Below, piece by piece: positions 28,440 to 37,836 of a DNA stretch of 64,000 bases. Each line of letters starts with the position of its first letter. Position 1 is the first letter of the stretch. A model generated the notes under the pieces. That model was not told the origin of the DNA. It saw nothing but the letters and a program-made list of their open reading frames with translations, and did not search any database. A program made the translations under genes and the position numbers. The stretch is from Marinigracilibium pacificum (GTDB lineage: Bacteria; Bacteroidota; Bacteroidia; Cytophagales; Cyclobacteriaceae): NCBI RefSeq assembly GCF_012926615.1, contig NZ_JABBNU010000003.1, positions 62,001-126,000 of the forward strand. Reading direction: 5' to 3'.

Positions 28440-29192
28440 ATGACTATAAACAATCGGTTTAATTCATTGTATTATAAATGGAAAAATTTTCTCAGGGAGA
28501 TCCTTATTGTCGTTATTGGTGTACTTTTAGCCTTCACTTTAAATTCCTGGTGGATTTCTAGTAAGGAAGTTAAATCACGTGAGTTATTATTATCAAATCT
28601 TAAAAATGAAATAATTGAAAACAATGGGAGACTTGAATCTAATATCAATATCCATGAATATGTATTAAAAACATGTGATAGTCTTTTAACAATTATCAAT
28701 AATTCTGGATCAAGTGATACAATCAAGCTTTCTACCTCCATCCTGTCTGGCATTATTATCGCTCCCACATATAATCCATCTACCGGAAATTTAAACTCAA
28801 TCCTGAATTCGGGAAAACAAGAACTGATTAAAAATGATGCTCTAATAGCAACATTAACAAGCTGGAATAACTATTATCTTGATGCCATTGAAGATGAACA
28901 AACTGGATTTGACTTTGTAGAACAACATCTTCTGGTTTTTCTGAGGCCCCAAATTGATTTATCTGATGCTTTAATAAACGCTGGTCTTATTGCAAACCAC
29001 ATCAGAGAAAATAAAACGGATCGGAAATTTCCTATAGCCTTCTTCGAGGTTAACCAAAGCCTGCCAAACACAGTATCGTTAAAAAACCTGATCTCCCAAA
29101 GAAAGATGAGAACAATAATTACAATTGGCGCTTTAAAGAGACTTCTAATTCATCAAAGAAATTCATTAGATTATTTTGAGCAGAAAAGTTAG
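28440..29192 (+). CDS. DUF6090-like single-pass membrane protein
   Basis: 250-residue protein with one N-terminal helix in the characteristic FLREILIVVIGVLLAFTLNSWW (residues 18-39) and then a long helical periplasmic part with ELLLSNLKNEIIENNGRL. This matches the DUF6090 family, abundant in Bacteroidota and of unknown role. It is 15 bases downstream of the NTF2-like gene, so likely in the same transcript. Confidence 0.75.
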   Translation: MTINNRFNSLYYKWKNFLREILIVVIGVLLAFTLNSWWISSKEVKSRELLLSNLKNEIIENNGRLESNINIHEYVLKTCDSLLTIINNSGSSDTIKLSTSILSGIIIAPTYNPSTGNLNSILNSGKQELIKNDALIATLTSWNNYYLDAIEDEQTGFDFVEQHLLVFLRPQIDLSDALINAGLIANHIRENKTDRKFPIAFFEVNQSLPNTVSLKNLISQRKMRTIITIGALKRLLIHQRNSLDYFEQKS

Positions 29193-29268
29193 AATTCCTA
29201 ATTCATTCAACATGATTAATTAGCATTAATTGAAAGCTAAACATTAAAGTAATTTATTAAATTTAAAA

Positions 29269-29637
29269 ATGCTTCCAGCCCCGGTTTCCATTCGACCATT
29301 TATTGGTGCAAAAGACTATTCAATTAGCCGAAAATTCTACAAAGATCTCGGATTTTCAGAAGTTAAACTTTTTGAAAAAATGTCATACTTCCACATCGGG
29401 AATTTCGGCTTTTACCTGCAAGATTATTTCAATGAAGACTGGGTTGGAAACACAATGGTTTTTTATGAAGTATCAGATATAGAAAAAGTGTATCAGGAAA
29501 TCAAAAACTTAGATTTGCTAACTAATTATCCTGAAGCCAAAATCAAGCCCATCTCTTATAATGACTGGGGCAATGAATTCTTTATTCATGACCCCTCCAA
29601 TATCCTGTGGCATATTGGTGAATTTAATAAGGAATAA
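29269..29637 (+). CDS. VOC family, bleomycin-resistance-like protein
   Basis: 122-residue VOC domain: IRPFIGAKDYSISRKFYKDLGF opens the first module, TMVFYEVSDIEKVYQEI the second, and NEFFIHDPSNILWHIGEF closes it. The size and pattern fit bleomycin-binding or glyoxalase-like proteins; no resistance role is shown. The REP repeats begin 22 bases after the stop. Confidence 0.78.
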   Translation: MLPAPVSIRPFIGAKDYSISRKFYKDLGFSEVKLFEKMSYFHIGNFGFYLQDYFNEDWVGNTMVFYEVSDIEKVYQEIKNLDLLTNYPEAKIKPISYNDWGNEFFIHDPSNILWHIGEFNKE

Positions 29638-29993
29638 TAGTTTACCATATATAATTTTCCATGGCTTGTTGAGACATTAGTTATAACTCTGATGAGACAA
29701 GAGAACACCGGCTTTAACCCTCCAATGCATCACATTAATAAATTGCCTCAATATTAAAGTCATGGCATGTGTCCTCACTCGCCATAAATCTACTAAACTA
29801 CCCATGGCTAGTGGGGACACTAGCCACAACACTCCGATGCAACAAATAAATAAAATGCATCAAAATAAAAGTTATTGAGAGTGCCCCACCCACCAGGGAT
29901 TATCTATACAGATACATTTAGGTATCTATGATTATTTAAGAAATAAATTAAAAAATTTACTATTTTCAACGTCAGATCTTTCTAAACAAAACT
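29638..29993. other. Non-coding region with first REP-type repeat copy
   Basis: 356 bases without a gene. It holds the 181-bp repeat (29659-29839), two hairpins in opposite orientation, and a smaller hairpin (AGATAC/GTATCT, about 29910-29927) before the transposase start. Confidence 0.7.
29659..29839 (+). repeat. REP-like repeat, copy 1 (5' of the transposase)
   Basis: 181-base unit repeated at 30575-30755 with about a dozen mismatches. It contains an inward hairpin ATGGCATGTG/CTCGCCAT (29762-29785) and an opposite one GGCTAGTG/CACTAGCC with loop GGGA (29806-29825). Both are versions of one REP motif in opposite orientation. Flanking modules end in the short tail AACNCTCYRATG. Confidence 0.85.
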
Positions 29994-30539
29994 ATGAGTA
30001 TCAACTATAGACCTTCTGTTATGCAGTATGGTAAAATATACTTTTGGACTGCTACAATAAGAAACTGGCAGTATTTACTACAGCATAAAAACACTAAAAA
30101 TATAATTATTGACTCTTTAGAATACTTAAGTAACAACGGTAATATCAATGTTTATTCGTTTGTTATAATGCCAAATCATATACATTTAATTTGGAAAATG
30201 AACAAACTAAATGGTAAAGAAAGTCCAAAATCTTCCTTTTTAAAATTTACAGCACATCAGTTCAAGGTATTCATGGAAACTGAAAATTTTAGTTTAAATC
30301 CATATAAAATTAATTCAAAACAAAAATCACATGAGTTCTGGCAAAGAGATCCCAGAGCCTTTGAATTATATAGTTTAAAAATGATTAATCAAAAGATTAA
30401 TTACATTCATAACAACCCTTTACAAGAAAAGTGGAGCCTTGTTAAGTTTCCATCTGAATATTCATACTCATCAAGCAGTTTTTATGATGATGGAATTTCT
30501 CCTTTTAAATTTCTTAAAAATATCTATGATGAATTTTAA
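29994..30539 (+). CDS. REP-associated tyrosine transposase (RAYT, Y1_Tnp)
   Basis: 181-residue HUH-type single-stranded DNA transposase. The metal-binding His-x-His is H62-H64 in MPNHIHLIW, and the catalytic tyrosine is Y137 in NYIHNNP. RAYTs nick and join REP hairpins. Here the flanking repeats carry those hairpins, so gene and substrate sit together. The reading frame is intact. Whether it is still active cannot be told. Confidence 0.92.
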   Translation: MSINYRPSVMQYGKIYFWTATIRNWQYLLQHKNTKNIIIDSLEYLSNNGNINVYSFVIMPNHIHLIWKMNKLNGKESPKSSFLKFTAHQFKVFMETENFSLNPYKINSKQKSHEFWQRDPRAFELYSLKMINQKINYIHNNPLQEKWSLVKFPSEYSYSSSSFYDDGISPFKFLKNIYDEF

Positions 30540-30574
30540 TTTAACCGACTAAAAATAGCTGTTCATTTCACTAC

Positions 30575-30755
30575 CCATGGCTAGTTGAGACATTAGTTAT
30601 AACTCTGATGATACAAGGGGACGCTAGCCTTAACCCTCCAATGCATCACATTAATAAATTGCCTCAATATTAAAGTCATGGCGTGTGTCCTCACTCGCCA
30701 TAAATCTACTAAACTGTACATGGCTAGTGGGGACACTAGCCACAACACTCCGATG
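30575..30755 (+). repeat. REP-like repeat, copy 2 (3' of the transposase)
   Basis: Same 181-base unit as 29659-29839, offset exactly 916 bases. Hairpins are at 30678-30701 (ATGGCG/CGCCAT) and 30722-30741 (GGCTAGTG/CACTAGCC, loop GGGA). Stems here are better paired than in copy 1. Confidence 0.85.
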
Positions 30756-30788
30756 AGACAAAGGGGACGCTAGCCATAACTCTGATGA
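30754..30788 (+). repeat. Partial third REP module
   Basis: GGGGACGCTAGCC followed by ATAACTCTGATGA repeats half of the REP unit directly after copy 2, without its hairpin partner strand. Confidence 0.7.
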
Positions 30789-30954
30789 AATTTGTATTTC
30801 AATAATTCTCTCAATCAACTAAATAAATATTAATGTATTGGTATATTTAAAAGTCATAAACAGGTTTTATTTAATTAGGTATACTTAATAAATTAATTTT
30901 AACAGAAAATACATAAAAAACTCACAATCAACTACTTATACAGAATCACTTAAA

Positions 30955-31406
30955 ATGATAGTAAACATAAGAAAAGCAGTACTTAATGATGTTGAGTCAT
31001 TATCACAACTATTTGATTCATACAGGATCTTTTACCGTAAAAATTCAAACATTAATGAAGCAAAATATTTCCTGACCCAGCGAATAGAAAACAATGAGTC
31101 AGAAATTTTTATAGCTGAGAATGAAGAAGGAGTTCTTTCAGGATTTGTCCAGTTTTATATCCTCTTTTTTCTTCCACTAATATGAAAAGAGTATGGCTGT
31201 TAAATGACCTATTTGTAGATGAAAAATATAGAGGCAAAGGGATATCTGTTGCATTAATAAACAGGGCTAAAAAATTGGCTAAAGAGACCAATGCTGTAGG
31301 ACTAATGCTAGAAACAGAAAAATCAAATGATATAGGAAATAACTTGTATCCTAAAACTGGTTTTACATTGGATAAAGACCACAATTATTATTCCTGGGAG
31401 TTATGA
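30955..31406 (+). pseudogene. Frameshifted GNAT N-acetyltransferase
   Basis: Two adjacent frames together make one GNAT protein. The first (30955-31185) has the start MIVNIRKAVLNDVESLSQLF and runs to SGFVQFYILF. The second (31182-31406) continues with MKRVWLLNDLFVDEKYRGKGISVALI (acetyl-CoA loop RGKGIS) to the family end. The break is in a run of six T at 31165-31170; removing two T or adding one restores an open frame reading FSSTNMKR. The second frame starts ATGA over the first stop, so split translation is possible in principle. A sequencing error in the homopolymer is also possible. Confidence 0.8.
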
Positions 31407-31567
31407 AACCAGACTACAATTTTTATAAAGACACTATAAGTTTTTTCTTCTCAGAACATCACTATTCAAAAATGTTCAAGATCAAACAATCTATTATCTT
31501 CGATATTGGATTCCCTCAAAATTCATTGAATTCCCTTCAACATTACTTTATCACCCCTTTACAATAG
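31403..31567 (+). CDS. Possible small protein, low confidence
   Basis: 54-residue frame whose ATG overlaps the stop of the acetyltransferase gene (ATGA) and which reads MKPDYNFYKDTISFFFSEHH at the start. No family is recognised. The overlap suggests coupling, but a frame this short in AT-rich DNA may be chance. Confidence 0.2.
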   Translation: MKPDYNFYKDTISFFFSEHHYSKMFKIKQSIIFDIGFPQNSLNSLQHYFITPLQ

Positions 31568-31629
31568 AATTTCCACCGCTGACATAAGACTTATTCAATT
31601 AAATCGATTAATAAGTTATATTAATAATA

Positions 31630-32604
31630 ATGAAAGCTGTGGTATTAACTAAATATGGATCCCCTGAAGGGTTAACAATAACTGATATTTCAACTCCTAT
31701 TCCTGGAAATAATGAAGTATTGGTGAAAATTCATGCTACGACTGTTACAGCTGCTGATACTGAAGTCCGTAGATTCAAGATTCAACCGCTTTTCTGGCTA
31801 CCTTTAAGACTTGTCATGGGATTATTCAAACCCAAGAAAAATCTTATTCTAGGTCAGGAGTTTTCCGGAGAAATTGTTGATACAGGATCTAATGTTTCAA
31901 ATTTTCAAAAAGGTGATTTAGTATTTGGGTCTGGAGGAATTAAAATGGCATGCCAGGCTGAACTTAAAATACAAAATGAGCATTCAGCTATTGTTCATAA
32001 ACCATCTGGAATATCATTTGATGAGGCTAGCACCATTCCCTTAGGAGGACTTAATGCGCTGCACTACCTGAGAAAAGGAAAAATAAATAATAATGATAAA
32101 GTATTAATAATTGGTGCCGGAGGTGCAATTGGCACTTATGCTGTTCAGTATGCCAAATATGTAGGTGCCCATGTTACAGCCATTGATACAGGGATAAAAC
32201 TAGACATGTTGAAGGCGATTGGTGCAGACGAAGTAATTGATTTCAATAAGGAAGACTTCTGGCTTTCAAAAAAGAGATATTCATTAATATTTGATGTTGC
32301 CTCCAAGACAGGGTATTCTAAATGTATAAGTGCCCTTTCCGAATCAGGAAGGTTTATTCCGGCTGACTATTCATTAACTCTTATGCTCAGAGGATTCCTT
32401 ACTTCGCTCTTCACAGACAAGAAAGTAATTGTAACATTAGCAGGAGATAACAAAGAAGATTTGATGTATATGGCAAATCTTATTAATGAAGGACAAATCA
32501 AGCCTGTTATCGGTAAAACGTTTAGCCTTGAAGAAATTCCGGAAGCAAATAGATTAATTGAATCAAATCAAAAACTTGGTTGCTTTGTCGTGAGAGTGCA
32601 ATAA
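31630..32604 (+). CDS. NAD(P)-dependent MDR oxidoreductase, quinone-reductase type
   Basis: 324-residue medium-chain dehydrogenase. The N-terminal GroES-like part (about 1-125, with LGQEFSGEIVDTGSNV) lacks the zinc-binding cysteines of alcohol dehydrogenases. The Rossmann part has GAGGAIG (162-168). It fits zinc-independent quinone or enone reductases. Substrate unknown. Convergent with the DUF1501 gene; no clear terminator between. Confidence 0.85.
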   Translation: MKAVVLTKYGSPEGLTITDISTPIPGNNEVLVKIHATTVTAADTEVRRFKIQPLFWLPLRLVMGLFKPKKNLILGQEFSGEIVDTGSNVSNFQKGDLVFGSGGIKMACQAELKIQNEHSAIVHKPSGISFDEASTIPLGGLNALHYLRKGKINNNDKVLIIGAGGAIGTYAVQYAKYVGAHVTAIDTGIKLDMLKAIGADEVIDFNKEDFWLSKKRYSLIFDVASKTGYSKCISALSESGRFIPADYSLTLMLRGFLTSLFTDKKVIVTLAGDNKEDLMYMANLINEGQIKPVIGKTFSLEEIPEANRLIESNQKLGCFVVRVQ

Positions 32605-32672
32605 AAAATAAAATCCTTTTACCTCAGGGCTTATTAATCTTCCCCTCTTCAAGTATTAAGATTTCATTCCTA

Positions 32673-33842
32673 TTAAAACAACCCAGGAAGTATTGGTTGA
32701 TTGATGTTTATATCCTTACTATCAAAATCAAATTTACTTTTCAACAATGAAGCGTATACACTTCGAAAATCATTTTCAAATATCAAGTCACCATTATCAA
32801 GGTTAATAAGATCAGGGTTATTACCGATTACCTGACCCTTGTTTTTTCCACCGATAACAAGCATGGGGCCCGCAGTTCCATGATCCGTTCCCGAACCATT
32901 TTCCTTAACCCGTCGACCAAATTCTGAAAAAACCACTATGGTTACCCTATTTAAGAGATTGTTTGCCTTAAGATCACGATAGAATGAAAATATTGCATCA
33001 TTTAAAATAGTCAGGTTTTTATCCTGAATAAATAGCTGATTGTTATGTGTATCAAATCCGTTTAGTGAAGTATAATATACCTTCGATCCTAAATCACCTT
33101 TGATAAGCTGGCTTATCCATTGCAACTTTTTACTTAATTCATTTGGGCTATAAGTTTCATTAAAATTCTGTGACCTAAAGATTGCCTTTCTTATTTCTTC
33201 CATTCCGTCCTGTGAAGCGAATGAAATTTTCCTGACAAAATCCAGTTGAGGATTATCTGATAACTTTAAATCATTATCAGCATTGTTAAACTGTCTTAGC
33301 CTGTTTAAATCCTTAATTGTTACCCCGGTTATAGATGAAGATTTTAAAGCCAGATTGTCTGTTGAATCGATATTTAATGAAGCAAGATGTTCATCATTAC
33401 ATTGAACATCAAGGAATCTGCCAAGCCAACCCCTATCAAGGTATTGATTACTTTCAGAGCCTGTTTGCCATATCTCTATAGATCTGAAATGCGATCTGTT
33501 TGGATTCGGATAGCCTACATTTTGAATTACTGACAAGTCTCCTGCCTGGGCGATTGTTGCTACATCTTTTAATGCTGGATGAAATCCGGTACCGTTTATA
33601 TGACTAATCACTTTGCTTTTTTCGATTCCGATTGTTGGCCGGTTATGATAGTAAAGTGGATCATCAAAAGGAATAATCGTATTCAGTCCATCATTCCCTC
33701 CATTTAACTGGATGAAGACAAGAATGTTGTCATTAATAGATTCAGTTGACCTGATAATTGGAGATGAATATAAAAAATCAGGAACTAAAAGAAGTCCACT
33801 TGATGAGGTTGCTACCAGCTTTAGGAAATTTCTTCTTTTCAT
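32673..33842 (-). CDS. DUF1501 family protein with Tat signal
   Basis: 389-residue protein beginning MKRRNFLKLVATSSSG, a twin-arginine signal (KRRNFLK plus hydrophobic core). The body has FIQLNGGNDGLNTIIP and the late FSEFGRRVKENGSGTDHGTAGPMLVIGG, the conserved sulfatase-like block of DUF1501. The protein is exported folded, probably with a cofactor or metal. It starts 3 bases after the DUF1800 gene ends, the usual arrangement in this phylum. The joint function is unknown. Confidence 0.9.
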   Translation of the reverse strand: MKRRNFLKLVATSSSGLLLVPDFLYSSPIIRSTESINDNILVFIQLNGGNDGLNTIIPFDDPLYYHNRPTIGIEKSKVISHINGTGFHPALKDVATIAQAGDLSVIQNVGYPNPNRSHFRSIEIWQTGSESNQYLDRGWLGRFLDVQCNDEHLASLNIDSTDNLALKSSSITGVTIKDLNRLRQFNNADNDLKLSDNPQLDFVRKISFASQDGMEEIRKAIFRSQNFNETYSPNELSKKLQWISQLIKGDLGSKVYYTSLNGFDTHNNQLFIQDKNLTILNDAIFSFYRDLKANNLLNRVTIVVFSEFGRRVKENGSGTDHGTAGPMLVIGGKNKGQVIGNNPDLINLDNGDLIFENDFRSVYASLLKSKFDFDSKDININQPILPGLF

Positions 33843-33845
33843 AAT

Positions 33846-35228
33846 TTAGATTATTTGGAATTCAGGACATTGACCCAGATACCGATATACGTTAAGAATC
33901 TTTTTATCTGCATTTTCTGCTTCGGGATTAAAATCATACGGGAGAACCTGCTTAAGTTCAATATCCATTTCTTCATTGGTTTCGAATACCATCCTGTCAG
34001 TAAGTTCTTTAATAATATCATTAGCACTTTGTAAATTGGAAATCACCAGATCAGTTGAAAAGTCTACCGGACCTGCATCGAACTTGCTTAACCTCTTACT
34101 TATTGATCTTTCAAGTCTATCCCTGCCAAAAACGATCATATCAAGAAGCTGCTTCCTGTTTGTATAGAGTTGAGTGGTTAACCATTCCTGTCCCCCACTC
34201 CAGCCTTTAACATTGGGCTGATCGTAAATATCCATGCCTTGTTCCCTTAAAAAGAATGACACCATTAGGTAATTAGGCATGATATTCAGATCCTTATGAA
34301 TCTGAACAATAAAAGTTAACGGGTCTTTTATTTTCGTTCCTGAAATCCCTTTATTGCACTCCTGAACAAATAGCTTCTCGAAAAATGGCTTTAATTCATA
34401 ATTATTTTTGACCAGAATTTCAGAATAATAAATTATCATCTCCTCTTCGGGATTGTCATAAAAAAACCACTTTAGAATCTTTTGAGTAAGAAATTTAGCA
34501 GGCTGGCCATTTTTGAATATTATTTCAATGAGATCATCAGCCTTAAAATTGCCTGTTTCACCTAAAAATGTCTTGATAGAGTTATCAGTAAATTTTGGAC
34601 GGTATATACCTCTGTTCTGCCCCGGACTCAGACCTGCAAGTGATCTGGCAACATTTTTTATATCATCTTCAGTATAATTTCCTTCTCCCAAAGTAAATAA
34701 CTCTAATAATTCCCTTGCAAAATTTTCATTGATGTTATCTTTTCTGTTTTTTTGATTATCAAGGTATCTAATCATAGCATTAGAATACACCATTTCCCTG
34801 ACAAGATCTTTATAATTTTCAAGTGAATGGTCGTTGATTGATTTATAATGCAAATAAATCCAGTATGGAACTTTTACAGATTTAAGAGTTACGACAAAGT
34901 GATTCTGAAAGAACAAATTAATCTTTTCGTGAAGCACATTTGAAGAATTAAAATACCTCTCTGCCATAAAGGATTTCCATTGAAACTGAAGCTTTATGAA
35001 ATCATTAAGTACCTTATCAGACTCATTTTCATTCTTTTTAATTTCACTTTTTAGGGATTGAAGCTCCTTGAATGTTTTCGGTGAATTGGCAATAAATCCA
35101 GGTTCATCTACCCTTAATCGATTATTGAGTTTTTTATTGATGTATCGCTCAATTCCAAGTCTTTTAATCTCCGGAGCCTGATCGGTAGAAAACCCAACTC
35201 TTAAGGATGCTAAATATTCAGGTTTCAT
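33846..35228 (-). CDS. DUF1800 family protein
   Basis: 460-residue helical protein. Family blocks include FFQNHFVVTLKSVKVPYWIYLHY, NENFARELLELFTLGEGNYTEDDIKNVARSLAG and VKGWSGGQEWLTT. The ATG at 35228 is preferred; an in-frame TTG lies 9 bases upstream. No signal peptide is evident. It is cotranscribed with the exported DUF1501 protein, and such pairs are often assumed to act together. No activity is known. Confidence 0.88.
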   Translation of the reverse strand: MKPEYLASLRVGFSTDQAPEIKRLGIERYINKKLNNRLRVDEPGFIANSPKTFKELQSLKSEIKKNENESDKVLNDFIKLQFQWKSFMAERYFNSSNVLHEKINLFFQNHFVVTLKSVKVPYWIYLHYKSINDHSLENYKDLVREMVYSNAMIRYLDNQKNRKDNINENFARELLELFTLGEGNYTEDDIKNVARSLAGLSPGQNRGIYRPKFTDNSIKTFLGETGNFKADDLIEIIFKNGQPAKFLTQKILKWFFYDNPEEEMIIYYSEILVKNNYELKPFFEKLFVQECNKGISGTKIKDPLTFIVQIHKDLNIMPNYLMVSFFLREQGMDIYDQPNVKGWSGGQEWLTTQLYTNRKQLLDMIVFGRDRLERSISKRLSKFDAGPVDFSTDLVISNLQSANDIIKELTDRMVFETNEEMDIELKQVLPYDFNPEAENADKKILNVYRYLGQCPEFQII

Positions 35229-35344
35229 AAAATTCAATTCAATTTATCGGTAAGATCCATTTAAGAGAGAAAGGTTTAATTGAATGAATATTTTTTAATA
35301 AATAATTATGCCATACTACACAAATGGAAAGCAATTCTTATAGC

Positions 35345-35362
35345 ACTTTTATATATAAAAGT
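35345..35362. promoter_or_regulatory. Perfect 18-bp palindrome between divergent genes
   Basis: ACTTTTATATATAAAAGT reads the same on both strands, in the 294-base gap between DUF1800 (minus) and the helicase (plus). The centre is alternating AT, so it may be only composition, but length and position fit an operator. Confidence 0.35.
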
Positions 35363-35404
35363 TCAATTCTCATTTAGCCCTGTTTCCAGATTATTCATCT
35401 CGAA

Positions 35405-35422
35405 ACGTTTACTTACGTTTAC
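35405..35422. promoter_or_regulatory. 10-bp-phased direct repeat upstream of the helicase
   Basis: ACGTTTAC occurs at 35405-35412 and 35415-35422, one helical turn apart, about 100 bases before the helicase ATG. Confidence 0.3.
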
Positions 35423-35522
35423 AAACGGCTAATGCTGGTTAAATTAAAATTAATCTTTAACCTTTAGGCTTCATTCATTTGAGAAACACCAATGTTTTTT
35501 CAACTTTATACCCTGAATAAAA

Positions 35523-37730
35523 ATGGAATTAATGGAATTGAAGACCAATAACATCACTGACCTGGCTAACCGGTATATCAATAATACCAACCGGCACATT
35601 TTTCTTACTGGTAAAGCAGGTACAGGAAAAACTACTTTCCTGCGTCAGTTGGTCTCTAGCACTGTAAAGAAAACTGCTGTTGCTGCCCCTACAGGTATTG
35701 CTGCTATTAATGCAGGTGGAGTTACCTTACACTCTCTTTTACAACTACCATTTGGGGTCTTCGTTCCCGATCAAAATTATAATTCCTCAGATTTTGTAAA
35801 TACTCCAAGAACTGTCCTTTCGGGTTTCAGGCTAAATAAATCAAAAAGAAAACTACTTCAAGAACTTGAACTTCTGATAATCGATGAGGTCAGTATGCTA
35901 AGGGCAGATCTACTGGATTGCATTGATACGGTATTGCGTCATGCACGCAGAAAGAAAAATCTTCCTTTCGGTGGACTTCAAATTCTTTTTATTGGAGACC
36001 TGCTTCAGCTACCACCTGTTGTCAAAGATCAGGAACTGGTTCATTTAAATAGATATTATGATACCAGTTATTTCTTTTCAGCACATGCATTAACAAATTA
36101 CCCACCAGTTTACCTTGAATTAGACAAGATTTACCGTCAGGAAGATAATCGTTTTGTTGATTTATTAAACAGGTTCAGAAATAACCAGGTAACCACCGAA
36201 GATGTTCAATACCTGAATAGCAATCATTTTGAAAATATTGATCATGAAAATCTTTCGGATGACCATGTTAGAATTACTACCCATAATCAAAAGGCTGATA
36301 CGATAAATGCTAATGCACTTAATAAATTAACAACCAAACCAAAGACTTTCAAGGCTGATATAGTCGGTGATTTTCCGGAAAGCATGTACCCTGTAAATCC
36401 GGAACTGGAACTTAAAATAGGTGCACAGGTGATGTTCACCAAAAATGATGGAGAAGAACGCCGTTACTTTAATGGTAAAATCGGAACTGTAACTGATATA
36501 ACTGAAGATCTTATTGAGGTCACCTGCCCGGATGATGACTTGCCAATATCAGTAAGTCAGTATGACTGGCATAATATCAGATATACATTAAACAAAGAAA
36601 CAAATGAAGTTGACGAGAAAATTATCGGTAGTTTCAAACAGTATCCTTTGAAACTAGCATGGGCAATTACTGTTCATAAAAGTCAGGGACTAACCTTCGA
36701 CAAAGCTATTCTTGATCTCTCTGATGCGTTTGCTCCCGGACAAGTGTATGTAGCCCTTTCTCGTTTAAGATCACTCGATGGATTGGTGCTTTCCTCTCCC
36801 ATCTCAAATCAAATGATTAGCAACGATACTGTACTTACATCATATAGTTCTAATAAGCCAAACCTGGAACAACTCGAAGAACAGATAAAACGAGATTTTA
36901 AAGATTTTCTTAGATTACATACTTCTGATTCATTTGACTTTTCATCATTAATGTATTTGATGAAAGAGCATTTAAAAAGCTTTGAAAAAATAGAAGGTGA
37001 ATCAAAAAAGCTAGCATACCGACAATGGACTAGCGAGCTTTTTGATGAGATTCAAAAGTTGGGTAATACTTCCGATACATTTATCCGCCAGGTTAGACAA
37101 ATCGCCGCTACCGAAGGAGATATAATTCCTACATTGCTCGAAAGGGTCAGAAAAGCCAAAGAATACTTTGAACCCTTGCTACACGATATACAGAAAAAAA
37201 TCGGTCAGCAAATCGACTCTTTAAAAGTAAAAACAGGAGTAAAAACTTATACCAATGAGCTTATCGAACTGGAAGCTACAGTTTATTCACAGATAAGAAA
37301 TCTTAATAAGGCCTATCAATTTATCAAGGAAACCAGTAATGGAAATCTCTTAACAAGAGAGAAACTTACTTCTGGAAAGCAACTTGAGGAAAGAAAAGAG
37401 GCTTTAAAAAAGATTAAAGAAAAAGTAAAGAAGAAACCAACCCATGAAATCAGCTACGAACTATATAAAGAAGGTCTGTCCCTAGAGGAAATTGCCGACA
37501 AGCGGGGTCTTGTTCAAAATACAATTGCCGGACATATGTGTTATTATGTAGCCTCAGGTGAAGTCAATGTTGAAGATTTTGTAGACAAGGAAAAGATATC
37601 TAACATATTAACTGTTGCAGAAACTATAAAGAGTTTGAAATTAACTGAAATTAAAGAAAAGCTAGGTGAAGAATACAGCTTTGGTGATATCAAGTTTGCC
37701 CTGGCATTTAAAGAAAGTCAAGGAATATAA
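35523..37730 (+). CDS. PIF1-like DNA helicase with C-terminal HTH region
   Basis: 735-residue SF1 helicase. Walker A GKAGTGKTT at 30-38, DEVSM at 121-125, DKIYRQED (motif III/IV region) and the late AITVHKSQGLTFDKAILDL motif are all present, so the ATPase is complete. After the helicase core (to about 450) come a coiled/HRDC-like region and a C-terminal HTH block (THEISYELYKEGLSLEEIADKRG). This layout is common in Bacteroidota. It probably unwinds DNA or RNA-DNA at forks; exact role unknown. The ATG at 35523 is used; another ATG lies 9 bases on. Confidence 0.9.
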   Translation: MELMELKTNNITDLANRYINNTNRHIFLTGKAGTGKTTFLRQLVSSTVKKTAVAAPTGIAAINAGGVTLHSLLQLPFGVFVPDQNYNSSDFVNTPRTVLSGFRLNKSKRKLLQELELLIIDEVSMLRADLLDCIDTVLRHARRKKNLPFGGLQILFIGDLLQLPPVVKDQELVHLNRYYDTSYFFSAHALTNYPPVYLELDKIYRQEDNRFVDLLNRFRNNQVTTEDVQYLNSNHFENIDHENLSDDHVRITTHNQKADTINANALNKLTTKPKTFKADIVGDFPESMYPVNPELELKIGAQVMFTKNDGEERRYFNGKIGTVTDITEDLIEVTCPDDDLPISVSQYDWHNIRYTLNKETNEVDEKIIGSFKQYPLKLAWAITVHKSQGLTFDKAILDLSDAFAPGQVYVALSRLRSLDGLVLSSPISNQMISNDTVLTSYSSNKPNLEQLEEQIKRDFKDFLRLHTSDSFDFSSLMYLMKEHLKSFEKIEGESKKLAYRQWTSELFDEIQKLGNTSDTFIRQVRQIAATEGDIIPTLLERVRKAKEYFEPLLHDIQKKIGQQIDSLKVKTGVKTYTNELIELEATVYSQIRNLNKAYQFIKETSNGNLLTREKLTSGKQLEERKEALKKIKEKVKKKPTHEISYELYKEGLSLEEIADKRGLVQNTIAGHMCYYVASGEVNVEDFVDKEKISNILTVAETIKSLKLTEIKEKLGEEYSFGDIKFALAFKESQGI

Positions 37731-37836
37731 TATTCATTTTTTGAATAAAAAGTTGCTGATAAACAATAGCTATAAGCTACATTAATTTAGAGTTAATAAG
37801 CAATAAATATACTCTTGTTACGTATTTTTTATTGAA

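Larger units (their letters stand above)
29659..30788 (+). mobile_element. REP/RAYT element
   Basis: A REP-associated tyrosine transposase gene (29994-30539) is flanked by two 181-bp direct repeats, plus an extra partial REP module at 30754-30788. No terminal inverted repeats or second transposase gene are visible, so it is a domesticated-type REPtron rather than an ordinary insertion sequence. Confidence 0.8.
30540..30954. other. Non-coding region with second REP copy
   Basis: 415 bases without a gene: the second 181-bp repeat, a partial third module, then about 150 bases of AT-rich DNA before the frameshifted GNAT gene. Confidence 0.65.

Noticed and set aside
28472-29071. Minus-strand frames opposite the DUF6090 gene
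   Set aside because: The plus strand has a clear family match; the others have none.
29659-30788. CRISPR-like array
   Set aside because: The repeats are two long copies with internal hairpins around a transposase, without regular spacers or cas genes.
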